Source: Verrucomicrobiaceae bacterium UBA1938 (GTDB lineage Bacteria; Verrucomicrobiota; Verrucomicrobiia; Verrucomicrobiales; Verrucomicrobiaceae). Taken from it: a stretch of DNA of 64,000 nt. The notes beneath the pieces were generated by a model. It saw nothing but the letters and a program-made list of their open reading frames with translations. It made no database searches and had not been told where the DNA came from. Shown here piece after piece: positions 9,359 to 18,303 of the stretch. Positions within the stretch are counted from its first letter, which is position 1. Every line of letters starts with the position of its first letter. The DNA lies in contig DDFC01000025.1 of NCBI GenBank assembly GCA_002336895.1, positions 1 through 64,000 on the forward strand, given 5' to 3'. A program made the translations under genes and the position numbers.

Positions 9359-10231
9359 ATGACTGATTCCGACCTGCCCATCCGCGCCGCCACTGAGACC
9401 GTCATCGCCCACGGCATCACGCCAGACCGCTGCGACATTCTGCAAAACAGCAGCACCTTGGTGCTCCGCCTCACCGAGACGCTGGTGGCTCGTGTGGTGC
9501 AGGACACCAGCGGCCCGAGGCAGGGCACAGAGTGGTTTGCACGCGAAAACGCCATTGCCCGCCATCTCACGGGAAACGGCGCGCCAGTGATCCCGCTGCA
9601 TTCCGACCTGCCCCCAGGTCCTCACGAACACCTGGGCTATCCGATCAATTTCTGGCAGTTCGTCACCCGCATCGATGCAGAGCCCGATCCGCGAGAAATC
9701 GGCCGCACCTTGCAGCAGTGCCATGACGTCATGAGCCGCTTTACCGAGCCACTGCCGCATCTGGCCATCATCACCGAAAGCCTTGCGATTCTGGATGAGC
9801 GCGTGCTCTTTCCTCGAGACACGCAGCAGATGCTGCGAAATCATCTGACTCAGTCCATCAAGGCGCTGAACCGATATCCGCAGCAGCCTCTCCACGGAGA
9901 CGCTCATATGGGCAATCTCATGAACACCACACGCGGCCTGCTGTGGACAGACTGGGAGGACACCTTCTCCGGCCCCGTGGAATGGGATGTGGCGTCCATC
10001 ATCTGGAACGCACAAATACTTGAGGATGGCCACGCCACAGTGATTGCGATCTGTGACGCCTACCGTGAAGCAGGCGGAGCTATCGACGAAGAGGCGTTGC
10101 ATCACAGCCTGATCGCCCGTGCGGCAGTCATCACCGTCTGGTATCCGATACTCTACCCAAATCCGAATGAGGACCGCCGGGAGAAGCTGCAGCGGCGCAT
10201 CGAGTGGCTGCAGCAGCGGGCCGTCATTTGA
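9359..10231 (+). CDS. Aminoglycoside phosphotransferase (APH) family protein
   Basis: Cytosolic 290-residue protein with a protein-kinase-like APH fold. The catalytic loop LHGDAHMGNL (178-187) and the Mg-binding WTDWED (196-201) are intact. The N-terminal lobe is short but complete. Such proteins phosphorylate small hydroxylated molecules; resistance to aminoglycosides cannot be inferred. It begins 21 bp after the trmO-like gene on the same strand. Confidence 0.85.
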   Translation: MTDSDLPIRAATETVIAHGITPDRCDILQNSSTLVLRLTETLVARVVQDTSGPRQGTEWFARENAIARHLTGNGAPVIPLHSDLPPGPHEHLGYPINFWQFVTRIDAEPDPREIGRTLQQCHDVMSRFTEPLPHLAIITESLAILDERVLFPRDTQQMLRNHLTQSIKALNRYPQQPLHGDAHMGNLMNTTRGLLWTDWEDTFSGPVEWDVASIIWNAQILEDGHATVIAICDAYREAGGAIDEEALHHSLIARAAVITVWYPILYPNPNEDRREKLQRRIEWLQQRAVI

Positions 10232-10297
10232 CTGGAACGCTGAAAACCGCATACTTTTTTGTCACCAGCCGGACAGTGGCGACCACTGGTGGGTGTC

Positions 10298-11932
10298 ATG
10301 AATACTGCAACCTTCATCCCTGCAACAACAGACGACACCCTGCTGGTGGAACTCAGTCTGCGGGGCGATACACAAGCCTTTGGCAGCTTGGTTGAGCGCC
10401 ACCAGTCGCTCATCTGCGGCCTCGCTTACAGTGCCTGCGGAAATGTGCATATGAGCGAGGACTTGGCGCAGGAGACCTTCATCACCGCCTGGCAGCAGCT
10501 TCGGAATCTGCGCGAGAAGGGCAACATTCGCGGCTGGCTCTGCGGCATCGCCCGTCATGTGATTAACAATTTCCTGCGTCGTCAGCAGCGCACGCCTACG
10601 GCGATGGCAGCGGAGCTAGACGAAGTGATGCACCCCGCATCCCCCGAGCTCCCACCTGATGAAAGCGCGATCAGTGAGCAGGAGAGCTCGCTGCTCTGGC
10701 GCACTCTGCAGAGCCTGCCGGAAAACTACCGAGAGCCCATGGTGCTCTACTATCGCCAGAATGAGTCCGTGGCGGCAGTGGCGGAGTCTCTGGGGCTGTC
10801 TGAAGATGCGGTGAAGCAGCGGCTGGCCCGGGGGCGCGCCATGCTGGCGGATCATGTGGAGCGTGTGGTGGGAAACACCCTGCGCCAGACCATGCCCACA
10901 GCTGCATTTACCTGCTGCGTGCTCGCGGCTTTGCCTCTGGCCACCACCTCGGCTTCGGCTGCCACCGCCAGCGTCACGCTGGCCAAAGGTGGGGCAGGTG
11001 GAAAGACATTCGTCATGTCATTGGTCAATGGGGCGCTGAGTCCGCTGCTGGCTTTCGTTGCGGCTGGCATCGGCTACAAGGTCAGCATGGACAGCGCCCG
11101 CTCCCTCGCGGAGCAGCGGATGATCAGGAGGTTCTTCCTGGTCATCCTGTCAGTCGTCGTGCTGCTCTGTGTGTTCATGACTGCGTTGGTCTTCGCCGGT
11201 TCATCGTTGGCGCAGTGGCATCCGGGAGTCTTTGTCTCGCTGCTTGGCGGGCTCATTGTGACCTGCCAGATTTTTTGTGTCGGCGGCTTGGTATGGGGCT
11301 TCCAGCAAAACAGGAATGTGGCGGTGCATGAGGCGGGCGAGGTGCAGGGGGAAAGCCTGCAGATCGGAAAGTGGGGCGTGCCGGAGCTGGAGTATCGCAG
11401 CCGTCTTACTCTGCTGGGGCTGCCGCTGGTGCACATGCGCTTTGGCAGAAAGCGGGGCGAGGCCATTCGCCCTGTAAAGGCATGGTTTGCTGCGGGAGAT
11501 CTGGCCATCGGGGTGATCGGTGCCTTTGGTGCCTGCACTATCGCGCCCATCAGCTTGGGCGGTTGCGCCTTCGGACTCGTGTCACTGGGCGGGATGGCCG
11601 TCGGTGTGCTTTGCTGGGGCGGTCTTGGCCTTGGTGTTTGGGCCATCGGTGGCTGTGCCCTCGGCTGGCAGGCCTACGGCGGCTGTGCTGTGGGCTGGGA
11701 GGCGGTGCAGGGAGGCATGGTGGCCGCGCGCCACCATGCGCTGGGAGCCGTGGCGGTGGCTCAGCATGTGAATGATGCCGTGGCCAAGGTCATGATGAAT
11801 CAGAGCGCGTTTTTTCAGTTCACACGCAGAGCCATGAAATATGCGATCTTCCTTAACTTCGTCTGGTTCCTGCCGCTGGTGCTGCTCGTGCGCAAGGGCC
11901 GTCAGATGCGCCGCAAGGCAGCAGCGGCTTGA
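10298..11932 (+). CDS. ECF-type sigma-70 factor fused to a membrane domain with Gly-rich repeats
   Basis: A 544-residue fusion. Residues 15-95 are sigma region 2 (LAQETFITAWQQL, GWLCGIARHVINN) and about 130-185 are sigma region 4 with its helix-turn-helix (LPENYREPMVLYY, LGLSEDAVKQRLARGR). From about residue 195 the protein becomes membranous: several hydrophobic helices (about 200-240, 280-305, 315-345), then a stretch at about 405-480 of repeated LGGCAFGLVSLGG-like units, then a final helix and a basic tail. An ordinary ECF factor ends near residue 190. The fusion suggests a membrane-tethered sigma factor that might be released or act in place of an anti-sigma partner. No anti-sigma gene is adjacent. 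The ATG at 10298 is preferred over an upstream TTG. Confidence 0.85.
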   Translation: MNTATFIPATTDDTLLVELSLRGDTQAFGSLVERHQSLICGLAYSACGNVHMSEDLAQETFITAWQQLRNLREKGNIRGWLCGIARHVINNFLRRQQRTPTAMAAELDEVMHPASPELPPDESAISEQESSLLWRTLQSLPENYREPMVLYYRQNESVAAVAESLGLSEDAVKQRLARGRAMLADHVERVVGNTLRQTMPTAAFTCCVLAALPLATTSASAATASVTLAKGGAGGKTFVMSLVNGALSPLLAFVAAGIGYKVSMDSARSLAEQRMIRRFFLVILSVVVLLCVFMTALVFAGSSLAQWHPGVFVSLLGGLIVTCQIFCVGGLVWGFQQNRNVAVHEAGEVQGESLQIGKWGVPELEYRSRLTLLGLPLVHMRFGRKRGEAIRPVKAWFAAGDLAIGVIGAFGACTIAPISLGGCAFGLVSLGGMAVGVLCWGGLGLGVWAIGGCALGWQAYGGCAVGWEAVQGGMVAARHHALGAVAVAQHVNDAVAKVMMNQSAFFQFTRRAMKYAIFLNFVWFLPLVLLVRKGRQMRRKAAAA

Positions 11933-11938
11933 GGGAAC

Positions 11939-12535
11939 CTACTTCTGTTTCGCCGCCTGCAGCTCTGGTACTTGTGCGGGATCATACTTCGCCCCTTTCG
12001 AGACCTGGATCAGTGTCATGCGCACTTTGGTGGGGAAGAACTTCTCTGGATCTGGGCGTTTGTGGGCGTGCAGATTGTGATCGTCCTTGATGACAAGATG
12101 CATTTCCTTGATGCCTTGGTCCCAAAGGATGTCGTTGTTCTGCCAGAAAGTGGTCATCGAGAGATCCTTCTCATGCACTCCGGCTGTGGCGTAGGCTCCT
12201 GTGCCGATGCAGCCGTAACCGTGGTTCTGCCCCTTGTAGGGGATGTAGCAGACGCTCCATGAGGTGGGCTGATCTCCCGCTGGCTTTTCCAGTACCTCGA
12301 GTCGCAGATGCACGGTGCCGTTGCGGTAGTCCACCGGAGCGGTCCAGTCCTTGGGGCGGAGTGGGTTGAGCATGTCGCCTCTCACGTAGTAGTGGGACTG
12401 GTTGGGCTTGGAGTTGAGGGCATCCTCCTGGGTGAAAGTGAAGGTGACATCAAACAAAACAAACTGATCGGCACGACCAAGGGAGGCGGTGGCCAGAAGC
12501 AGAAGGAGTGAGGCGATCAGATTACGGCTGTTCAT
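11939..12535 (-). CDS. Secreted protein of unknown function, 198 aa
   Basis: I do not recognise the family. A signal peptide (MNSRNLIASLLLLLATASLGRA) precedes a mature domain of about 175 residues containing YIPYKGQNHGYGCIGTG and KEMHLVIKDDHNLHAHKRPD. A run of His and Asp near the end could bind metal, but that is speculation. It converges on the sigma-fusion gene with only 6 bp between stops. ATG 12535 was chosen over two Mets four residues upstream because it gives the more compact signal peptide. Confidence 0.7.
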   Translation of the reverse strand: MNSRNLIASLLLLLATASLGRADQFVLFDVTFTFTQEDALNSKPNQSHYYVRGDMLNPLRPKDWTAPVDYRNGTVHLRLEVLEKPAGDQPTSWSVCYIPYKGQNHGYGCIGTGAYATAGVHEKDLSMTTFWQNNDILWDQGIKEMHLVIKDDHNLHAHKRPDPEKFFPTKVRMTLIQVSKGAKYDPAQVPELQAAKQK

Positions 12536-12642
12536 GCCATGCATCATGAAGGAGGAAGCATCACGGTCAATGAGGGAAGCAGCCGCTGTCTTAATTCATG
12601 AACCGGGCGCAACAGGGAGGGGGCTCGCGCCGTTTCGGAAGC

Positions 12643-13329
12643 ATGCGCCTTTCTTTGCTCTCCCTGCTCCTTTGTTCATCCGCTGTTGCTGGCGAACTGA
12701 TCCACGAAGACTTCACCGCCTCGGGAATGCCGAAAGGCTGGACCACAGGAGGCCGAGCCAGTTCATGGACGGTGGTGGATGGAGCGCTGCAAGGCGTATG
12801 CGCCAAGGATGATGATCATGGCCCGGCTGTTTTCGCGCCCCTCTCGGGCCGGGACCTAGACCTGAGCTGCAAAGTTAAGTTGGATGAAAAGGGTAACTGT
12901 CTGATCCTCGTGGACGGAGAGTCCGCCTTTGGCGGCTCAGCGCATCTGCTGCGTGTTTCCATATATGGCAATACGCTGGCCATTGCCCAGGATCGTGGCT
13001 CGCCACAGTCACACATCGAGCACGGAAAGCTGCGTGCCGCACTGGCCAAGGAAGGCAAGAAAGTGCCGCCGCCCACGCCAGAGCAGCTGGCAGATCCGGC
13101 CTACTACCGCACCGAGCGTCTCGCCAGCGCGCCTCTGCAGGCCAAGCCCGGAGAGTGGATCAAGCTGGATGTGAAGCTGAGAGCCAGCAAGGTGATCGTG
13201 ACGGTGAATGATTCGCAGAAACTCGAGGCCGCAGGGACGGTGTTTGATGTGGCAAAGTCCCGTCTGGTGTATCTCGTCGGGCAGGGGAGAAAGCTCTGGG
13301 TCGATGAGGTGCGTGCCTCTACACCGTGA
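12643..13329 (+). CDS. Secreted DUF1080-like/jelly-roll protein, 228 aa
   Basis: Exported protein with signal peptide MRLSLLSLLLCSSAVAGE. The mature domain has a jelly-roll layout (HEDFTASGMPKGW, SSWTVVDGALQG, PGEWIKLDVKLRASKVIVTVND, LWVDEVRA), resembling LamG/DUF1080 carbohydrate-binding or hydrolase folds. The protein at 32618-33295 shares this order, including a VPP-rich segment before the last strands, so the two look like distant paralogues. ATG 12643 is preferred because upstream residues are not signal-like. Confidence 0.75.
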   Translation: MRLSLLSLLLCSSAVAGELIHEDFTASGMPKGWTTGGRASSWTVVDGALQGVCAKDDDHGPAVFAPLSGRDLDLSCKVKLDEKGNCLILVDGESAFGGSAHLLRVSIYGNTLAIAQDRGSPQSHIEHGKLRAALAKEGKKVPPPTPEQLADPAYYRTERLASAPLQAKPGEWIKLDVKLRASKVIVTVNDSQKLEAAGTVFDVAKSRLVYLVGQGRKLWVDEVRASTP

Positions 13330-13345
13330 TACTTCATGGCAACAG

Positions 13346-13387
13346 AAAAGCGCCGGAGGATGAATGATCCCTCGGCACCGTGTTTTT
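13346..13387. terminator. Bidirectional hairpin terminator between convergent genes
   Basis: GCCGGAGG (13352-13359) pairs with CCTCGGC (13369-13375) with one bulge. A T-run (TGTTTTT) follows on the plus side, and AAAAG precedes it, giving CTTTT on the minus side. It lies between two convergent genes, ending at 13329 and 13405. Confidence 0.6.
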
Positions 13388-13404
13388 GATCGCTGAAGCT
13401 GGGA

Positions 13405-14271
13405 TTACTTGCTGGTCGGCTTGAAGCTTTTCACGAACTCCAGGCACTTGGTCACATCAGGCTGGCTGGTTTCCCAGTCCTTTTCCCATTCCGCGTCCAG
13501 CGGGCCGTAGAAGCCCTGCTCGGCGTAGAGGTTCAGCACGGCGGGGATGTCAGACTGGCCTGTGCCCCAGATCATGTCCTTGGCTTCACGTACGCCAAAG
13601 GCGTCGAGATCCTTGATGTGGCTGTCGAAGATGCGGCCTTTAAGGATCCGGATGGCATCGGTGGGCTTCACACCGGAGCGCACCCAGTGGCCGATGTCAG
13701 CGCAGGAGCCCATGCGGGGATCGCGGTCCTTCACCAGGCTCAGCACATACTCGGGGTCCCAGTAGCGGTAGCTGCGGTCCAGCGGCTTCTTCGGATGGTT
13801 GTGGATTGCCATCTTGATGTCGTATTCCTTCACCAGCTTTTCGATCAGGTCGAAAGCGTCCTCCGCAGGCTCGCTCACCACAATGCCGACTCCCATGTCC
13901 TTGCAGAAGTCGAAGATCTTGCGGCACTCGTCCTCATTGTTGGCCAGGCGCACCACGCCGTAGCCCACAGGAGTGAGCCCCAGTTCCTTGAGCTTGGCCT
14001 TCACCGGGGCGCGCTGTTCAGCGGTGGTGTTATGGTCAAATTTGGACTTCGGATCGGTCTTGTTCGTCAGATGGCCGGGGAAAAACTCGACCGTCTTGCC
14101 ACCGCACGCGGCGATTTTTTCGAGCGCCGTCATCAGGTCAAAAGCCTTGAAGGTGTAGGCCTGGCAGCCGGCGTAAAACTGGCCGACTTTGGCGCTTTCA
14201 GGGAGCGGCTCTGCAGCCAGGGCGATCGAGGCCGTGCTGAGAACCAGGGAGAGGAATGTCGTACGTATCAT
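13405..14271 (-). CDS. Secreted sugar-phosphate isomerase/epimerase-like TIM barrel
   Basis: Exported 288-residue protein of the AP-endonuclease 2/xylose-isomerase TIM-barrel superfamily. A signal peptide (MIRTTFLSLVLSTASIALAAE) is followed by barrel strands carrying likely metal ligands: KMAIHNHPKKP, GSCADIGHWVRSG, DSHIKDLDAFG and PLDAEWEKDW. These export-tagged members are frequent in Verrucomicrobiota and Planctomycetota and their substrates are unknown. The gene stands alone, with a shared terminator at its 3' end. Confidence 0.85.
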   Translation of the reverse strand: MIRTTFLSLVLSTASIALAAEPLPESAKVGQFYAGCQAYTFKAFDLMTALEKIAACGGKTVEFFPGHLTNKTDPKSKFDHNTTAEQRAPVKAKLKELGLTPVGYGVVRLANNEDECRKIFDFCKDMGVGIVVSEPAEDAFDLIEKLVKEYDIKMAIHNHPKKPLDRSYRYWDPEYVLSLVKDRDPRMGSCADIGHWVRSGVKPTDAIRILKGRIFDSHIKDLDAFGVREAKDMIWGTGQSDIPAVLNLYAEQGFYGPLDAEWEKDWETSQPDVTKCLEFVKSFKPTSK

Positions 14272-14332
14272 GGGAGCGAGTCAACGCTCTGCACACGGCG
14301 TTCTTGCATGTATCAGGAGGTGGTGAGCCCCC

Positions 14333-14776
14333 TCAGCGTATGGCCACAAAATCCCCCTCAAACAGCACGCAGGTTTTGTCTTCATGCATGATCTGCACTC
14401 GCAGTCTGAGATGTGCCTTTCCTGTGGTGCGAAAGGTTTCCTTGAAGGTGCCGAGCTCCCCGGCATCTGGCCTCAGGCATTCAGCGCGCAGCGTGCCTCG
14501 CACCGGGTGCTTGTAGCGGATGCTGCTCTCACGTACGACGATGTGCGCGTGGCGGTCGCCCAGTTGCAGCCACAGCATGGCGTATCCAGCCAGGGTGGTC
14601 AGCGCGCTCAGGCTGCCGCCGAATGCTGTGCCGAGGTGATTGTGATTAGGCTCCAGCGGCGCTGTCACGACCAGCCGCTCCCCATCGTAGCTTTCCAGAT
14701 GCACGCCCATGGCCTTTGTCAGTGGGATCTGCTCATGGAGAAAGTGCTCGGTGTCACGCAGGAGGTCGTCGTTCAT
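14333..14776 (-). CDS. Hotdog-fold thioesterase (YiiD C-terminal type)
   Basis: Cytosolic 147-residue protein resembling the putative thioesterase domain of YiiD. The hotdog core is seen in PLEPNHNHLGTAFGGSLSAL (Asn/His/Gly-rich active-site helix) and RYKHPVRGTLRAECL. The start at 14776 (MNDDLLRDTEHFL) matches family proteins; further upstream the frame is unrelated and overlaps the divergent gene's leader. Substrate unknown, probably an acyl-CoA or acyl-ACP. Confidence 0.82.
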   Translation of the reverse strand: MNDDLLRDTEHFLHEQIPLTKAMGVHLESYDGERLVVTAPLEPNHNHLGTAFGGSLSALTTLAGYAMLWLQLGDRHAHIVVRESSIRYKHPVRGTLRAECLRPDAGELGTFKETFRTTGKAHLRLRVQIMHEDKTCVLFEGDFVAIR

Positions 14777-14866
14777 CGGTGAGAGACTGTCGGGATGCGC
14801 TGCAAATTCGCAACGATCTTCGCGATAGGCCGGGACTTTCCCGTCGTTTCCACCGCCCCACCCGCC

Positions 14867-16603
14867 ATGAAAATGATTTCGCGTTTCGTTGTTGCCACCT
14901 TCTGCCTTGGTCTGCCGGCTTCTGTGCTTGCAGAGCTCTCGCTCCCGCACTTTTTCAGTGACCACATGGTGCTCCAGCGCGAGCGCGCCGCTGCAGTCTG
15001 GGGCAAAGCCAGCCCGCAGGCCGAGGTCACACTCGAGTTCAAAGGAAAGTCTGCCACTGCCAAAGCTGACGACAAAGGGCGCTGGCACGCCAGCATTGAG
15101 ACGGGCGCAGCAGACGCCAAAGGTGCAGTTCTCACAGTGAAATCGGGAACTGAAAGTGTGGCCATCCAGGACGTCCTGGTGGGCGAGGTCTGGCTGGCCT
15201 CGGGTCAGTCAAACATGGCATTCACCATGAATCGCTCGCCTGCCTATGCTGAGCTGATTTTGAAGGCCGATCATCCTGGGCTGCGAATGTTCAATGCACC
15301 GACAGTGACCGCTGCCGAGCCGCAGGATGACATTGCTGGCACATGGACGCTGAGCAGCCCGCAGACAGTGCCTGGTTACTCAGCGGTGGCATTTTTCTTT
15401 GCGCTGACGCTGCATAAGGAGTTGGGAGTGCCAGTGGGTGTGCTCAAGACCGCCTGGGGTGGCAAGCCGGTGGAAACCTTCACCAGCCGCGAGGCGCTGA
15501 ACACACTGCCGGGCACCAAAGAGCTGGTGGACAAGCTGATGGCAGAAGCTGCGGCCTATGACCCCGCCAAAGCCGAGACCGCCTACAAAGCCAGCCTGGA
15601 AAAATGGCAGGCCACGATGGCTGCCGCAAAAGGCAAGCCTGCTGCCGAGCGCAAACGCCTGCCCAAGCGCCCCGCCGCACCCAAACCACCGCTGGAAACC
15701 GAAGGCAAACCAGGCGTGCTCCTCAATGCCATGATCAATCCCTTTGCCGGTTACACCATGCGTGGTGCCATCTGGTATCAGGGAGAGGCCAATGCCAAGC
15801 CCGGTGCGGTCCCCTATGACCAGACGCTGCCTTTGATGATCCGTGACTGGCGTAAGCGCTGGGCGGATGAGTTTTCGTTCTACTTTGTGCAGCTGGCCAA
15901 TTTTCACGCGCCATCCACCGCGCCGGGCACACCGGACTCATGGGCACTGCTGCAGGATCGCATGCGCCTCATTCTGTCCTCCACACCCAAGACCGGCATG
16001 GCCATCATTAATGAAGTCGGCGAGGCCAATGACATTCACCCCAAGGACAAGAAAACCCCGGGCGAGCGTCTCGCCCGCTGGGCGCTGGCAAAAGACTATG
16101 GGCGTGACATCACCTACAGTGGCCCCTTGTTCAAATCGAGCCAGGTGCAGGATGGCGCTGTGCGCGTGACTTTTGACCAGACTGGCACAGGTCTGAAATC
16201 CAGAGATGGGGGTGCTCTGAAGCGCTTTGAAATTGCCGGTGCGGACCACGTATGGCATTGGGCCGATGCCAAAGTGGATGGCGCAGACAGCGTCATCGTC
16301 AGCAGCGCTGAAGTGAAGCAGCCTGTCGCAGTCCGCTACGCCTGGGCTGCAAACCCCGAAGGTGCCAATCTGGTGAACAGCGACGGCCTGCCAGCCTCCA
16401 TCTTCCGCACCGATGACTGGAAGGATGTGGAGGTCGCCGCGCCGGCACCGCAGGTTGACGAGCGTCGTGTCCTTGCCACGGAGATCAAAACGCTGAACGC
16501 AAAGCTTCAGACCATGGATCGCAAAAGCCCGGAGGCCGTGGAACTGCGCAAGAAAGTGCAGGAGATGCTGACGAAATACAAAGCCACCGCTCCCAAGAAA
16601 TAG
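14867..16603 (+). CDS. Sialate O-acetylesterase family protein
   Basis: Exported SGNH-type carbohydrate esterase of 578 residues. A signal peptide ends near ASVLAE, followed by an N-terminal beta domain (HFFSDHMVLQRERAAAVWGKA, the family opening). The nucleophile Ser115 lies in LASGQSNM; the Gly (WYQGEAN) and the Asp/His block (NEVGEANDIHPKDK) are present. An Ala/Lys/Pro-rich insert at about 220-285 is unusual. The C-terminal 40 residues (KTLNAKLQTMDRKSPEAVEL) form a predicted helix. Likely removes acetyl groups from sugars of extracellular glycans; actual sialate specificity is unproven. Confidence 0.9.
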   Translation: MKMISRFVVATFCLGLPASVLAELSLPHFFSDHMVLQRERAAAVWGKASPQAEVTLEFKGKSATAKADDKGRWHASIETGAADAKGAVLTVKSGTESVAIQDVLVGEVWLASGQSNMAFTMNRSPAYAELILKADHPGLRMFNAPTVTAAEPQDDIAGTWTLSSPQTVPGYSAVAFFFALTLHKELGVPVGVLKTAWGGKPVETFTSREALNTLPGTKELVDKLMAEAAAYDPAKAETAYKASLEKWQATMAAAKGKPAAERKRLPKRPAAPKPPLETEGKPGVLLNAMINPFAGYTMRGAIWYQGEANAKPGAVPYDQTLPLMIRDWRKRWADEFSFYFVQLANFHAPSTAPGTPDSWALLQDRMRLILSSTPKTGMAIINEVGEANDIHPKDKKTPGERLARWALAKDYGRDITYSGPLFKSSQVQDGAVRVTFDQTGTGLKSRDGGALKRFEIAGADHVWHWADAKVDGADSVIVSSAEVKQPVAVRYAWAANPEGANLVNSDGLPASIFRTDDWKDVEVAAPAPQVDERRVLATEIKTLNAKLQTMDRKSPEAVELRKKVQEMLTKYKATAPKK

Positions 16604-16612
16604 CAGCGCGGC

Positions 16613-17290
16613 TTATTTCGCCCACCAGCTGGACAGGCAGGCCTTGGGCGTGTCCGGCTTGATCAGCGTATCCTCGGAGTAGTGCGAGGTGTCGTTAAAC
16701 AGCATCAAACGCGCACGCACTGGATCTTTGAAATCCACCACGTTCAGGGCTGCCGGATTTTGATCCAGGTTGTCGCGGTAGCGGCGCGGATCAAAGCCCA
16801 GCAGGGAGCTCAGCAGCAGGCGGATCGTCGCCTTGTGGGAGACGACGATGATCGACTCGCCTTCGTGCTGTCTCACGATCTCCATCAGGGCAGGCAGCGC
16901 GCGCGCCGTCACAGCCAGCCCGCTCTCGCCTCCTTCGGGTGCAAAGGTGAAAGGATCTTCATCCCAGGCTGCAGCCTCACTTGGGAACTTCTGCTCCACC
17001 TCGGCACGCGTATGCTGTTCCCAGTGCCCGTGCGAGATTTCCTTCAGCCCTTCGCGCGGATGCACCTCCAGCTGATGAGCCGCAGCCAGAATGCGCGCGG
17101 TCTCCATCGTGCGGTCCAGCGGCGAGGCATACACCGCTGTCACCGGCAGTCCTTTCAGGCGCTGGGCCAGCCGTGATGCCTGGCTGCGGCCTTCTTCAGA
17201 CAGCGGTACATTCGTGGCACCGGCAAAGCGGTCTTCGGCAGTCAGGATGGTGGCGCCGTGGCGGATCAGGTAAATGCGGGTGAGAGCCAT
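16613..17290 (-). CDS. Histidine phosphatase (phosphoglycerate mutase-like) family protein
   Basis: Cytosolic 225-residue enzyme. The phosphohistidine motif LIRHGAT is at residues 8-14; the second catalytic His is in VVSHKAT. Typical landmarks NVPLSEEGRSQA and YASPLDRTMETA are present. This set is shared by cofactor-dependent phosphoglycerate mutases, alpha-ribazole phosphatases (CobC) and broad phosphatases, and the sequence does not choose between them. ATG 17290 places the motif at the usual distance from the N-terminus. Confidence 0.88.
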   Translation of the reverse strand: MALTRIYLIRHGATILTAEDRFAGATNVPLSEEGRSQASRLAQRLKGLPVTAVYASPLDRTMETARILAAAHQLEVHPREGLKEISHGHWEQHTRAEVEQKFPSEAAAWDEDPFTFAPEGGESGLAVTARALPALMEIVRQHEGESIIVVSHKATIRLLLSSLLGFDPRRYRDNLDQNPAALNVVDFKDPVRARLMLFNDTSHYSEDTLIKPDTPKACLSSWWAK

Positions 17291-17436
17291 GGCCTGCCTA
17301 TAGCACAGGTCATTCGGTCCTTTCGAGCAGATTCGCATTCGAGATCCGCTGCTGCCTTGAACCGTCAGGATACATGGATGCTTTATATCGGGCTTGCTGC
17401 ATTGACCACCGAGCTACGATCAGGTATCGAAGACTG

Positions 17437-18297
17437 ATGGTCAGCGAAAATCCAAAAATCACTGTCGTCATGGCCACCTACAACTGGAGCTCGGTGCTGC
17501 CTTACTCCATCGGCAGTGTGCTGCGCCAGACCATGGCAGACTTCGAGCTTTGGGTGGTGGGAGATGCCTGCACAGATGACTCCGAGCGTGTGGTTGCCTC
17601 CATTCAGGACCCCCGTGTGCATTGGTATAACAGGGAGGTCAATTTCGGGCAGCAGGGAGGGCCAAACAACGATGGCATTGAGCGCGCACGAGGGCGGTAC
17701 ATCGCTTACCTGGGGCATGACGACCTCTGGCTGCCGCATCATCTGGAGTCTCTGGCGGCTGCTCTGGATGCTGGCGCGGACGTGGCTTGGGCTGCCTTGT
17801 CGTTCATCATGCCTGATCAAAAGAGAGCCTTGGTGCCGACTCATCCGCAATGCTACGAGTCTGGGATGTGGATACCGCCTTCAGGCTTGATGCATCGAAA
17901 GAGCCTCGCGCAGCAGGTGGGCGGCTGGAGATCGTTTCGCGAGATCTCCATGGATCCTGAAGCCGATCTGCTGGCCAGGATGCATCAGGCGGGGGGCAAA
18001 TTTCAGTTTGTGCCACGGCTGTCTGCTTTAAAGCTGCCGGCAGCTCAGAGAAAAAATGTCTATCGTGACAGGCCCTGCCATGAGCAGGCCGCATGGACTC
18101 AGAGACTTCTGGCGGGAGAGGACATAGAGCGTGCTGAGCTGCTGGAGATGGCCATGAATCCTGGCCGGGCGGTGGAAACCCAGATTCGTGTGGGGCTGCG
18201 TGGCATCATGGACAATCTGGGGAAGCTGATCAAAGGTTACAAAAAGACGGTTTTTGACCGTCGGCGTAAGTACAAGGGGCTTGCCCCAAAATCCTGA
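17437..18297 (+). CDS. Family 2 glycosyltransferase
   Basis: Inverting GT-A glycosyltransferase of 286 residues, likely cytosolic face. It starts with ITVVMATYNWSSVLPYSIGSVLRQT, the standard GT2 nucleotide-binding opening, and has a metal-binding DxD-like segment (AYLGHDDLWLPHH). The following PPSGLMHRKSL region is acceptor-side. The C-terminus is basic. ATG 17437 is favoured because the fold begins six residues later. It is 6 bp upstream of a cupin gene, which suggests a small operon for a surface glycan. Confidence 0.88.
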   Translation: MVSENPKITVVMATYNWSSVLPYSIGSVLRQTMADFELWVVGDACTDDSERVVASIQDPRVHWYNREVNFGQQGGPNNDGIERARGRYIAYLGHDDLWLPHHLESLAAALDAGADVAWAALSFIMPDQKRALVPTHPQCYESGMWIPPSGLMHRKSLAQQVGGWRSFREISMDPEADLLARMHQAGGKFQFVPRLSALKLPAAQRKNVYRDRPCHEQAAWTQRLLAGEDIERAELLEMAMNPGRAVETQIRVGLRGIMDNLGKLIKGYKKTVFDRRRKYKGLAPKS

Positions 18298-18303
18298 CCA
18301 CTC

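Noticed and set aside
9359..10231. Aminoglycoside-resistance gene
   Set aside because: The APH fold is present but the protein is a generic family member without the features of known resistance enzymes.
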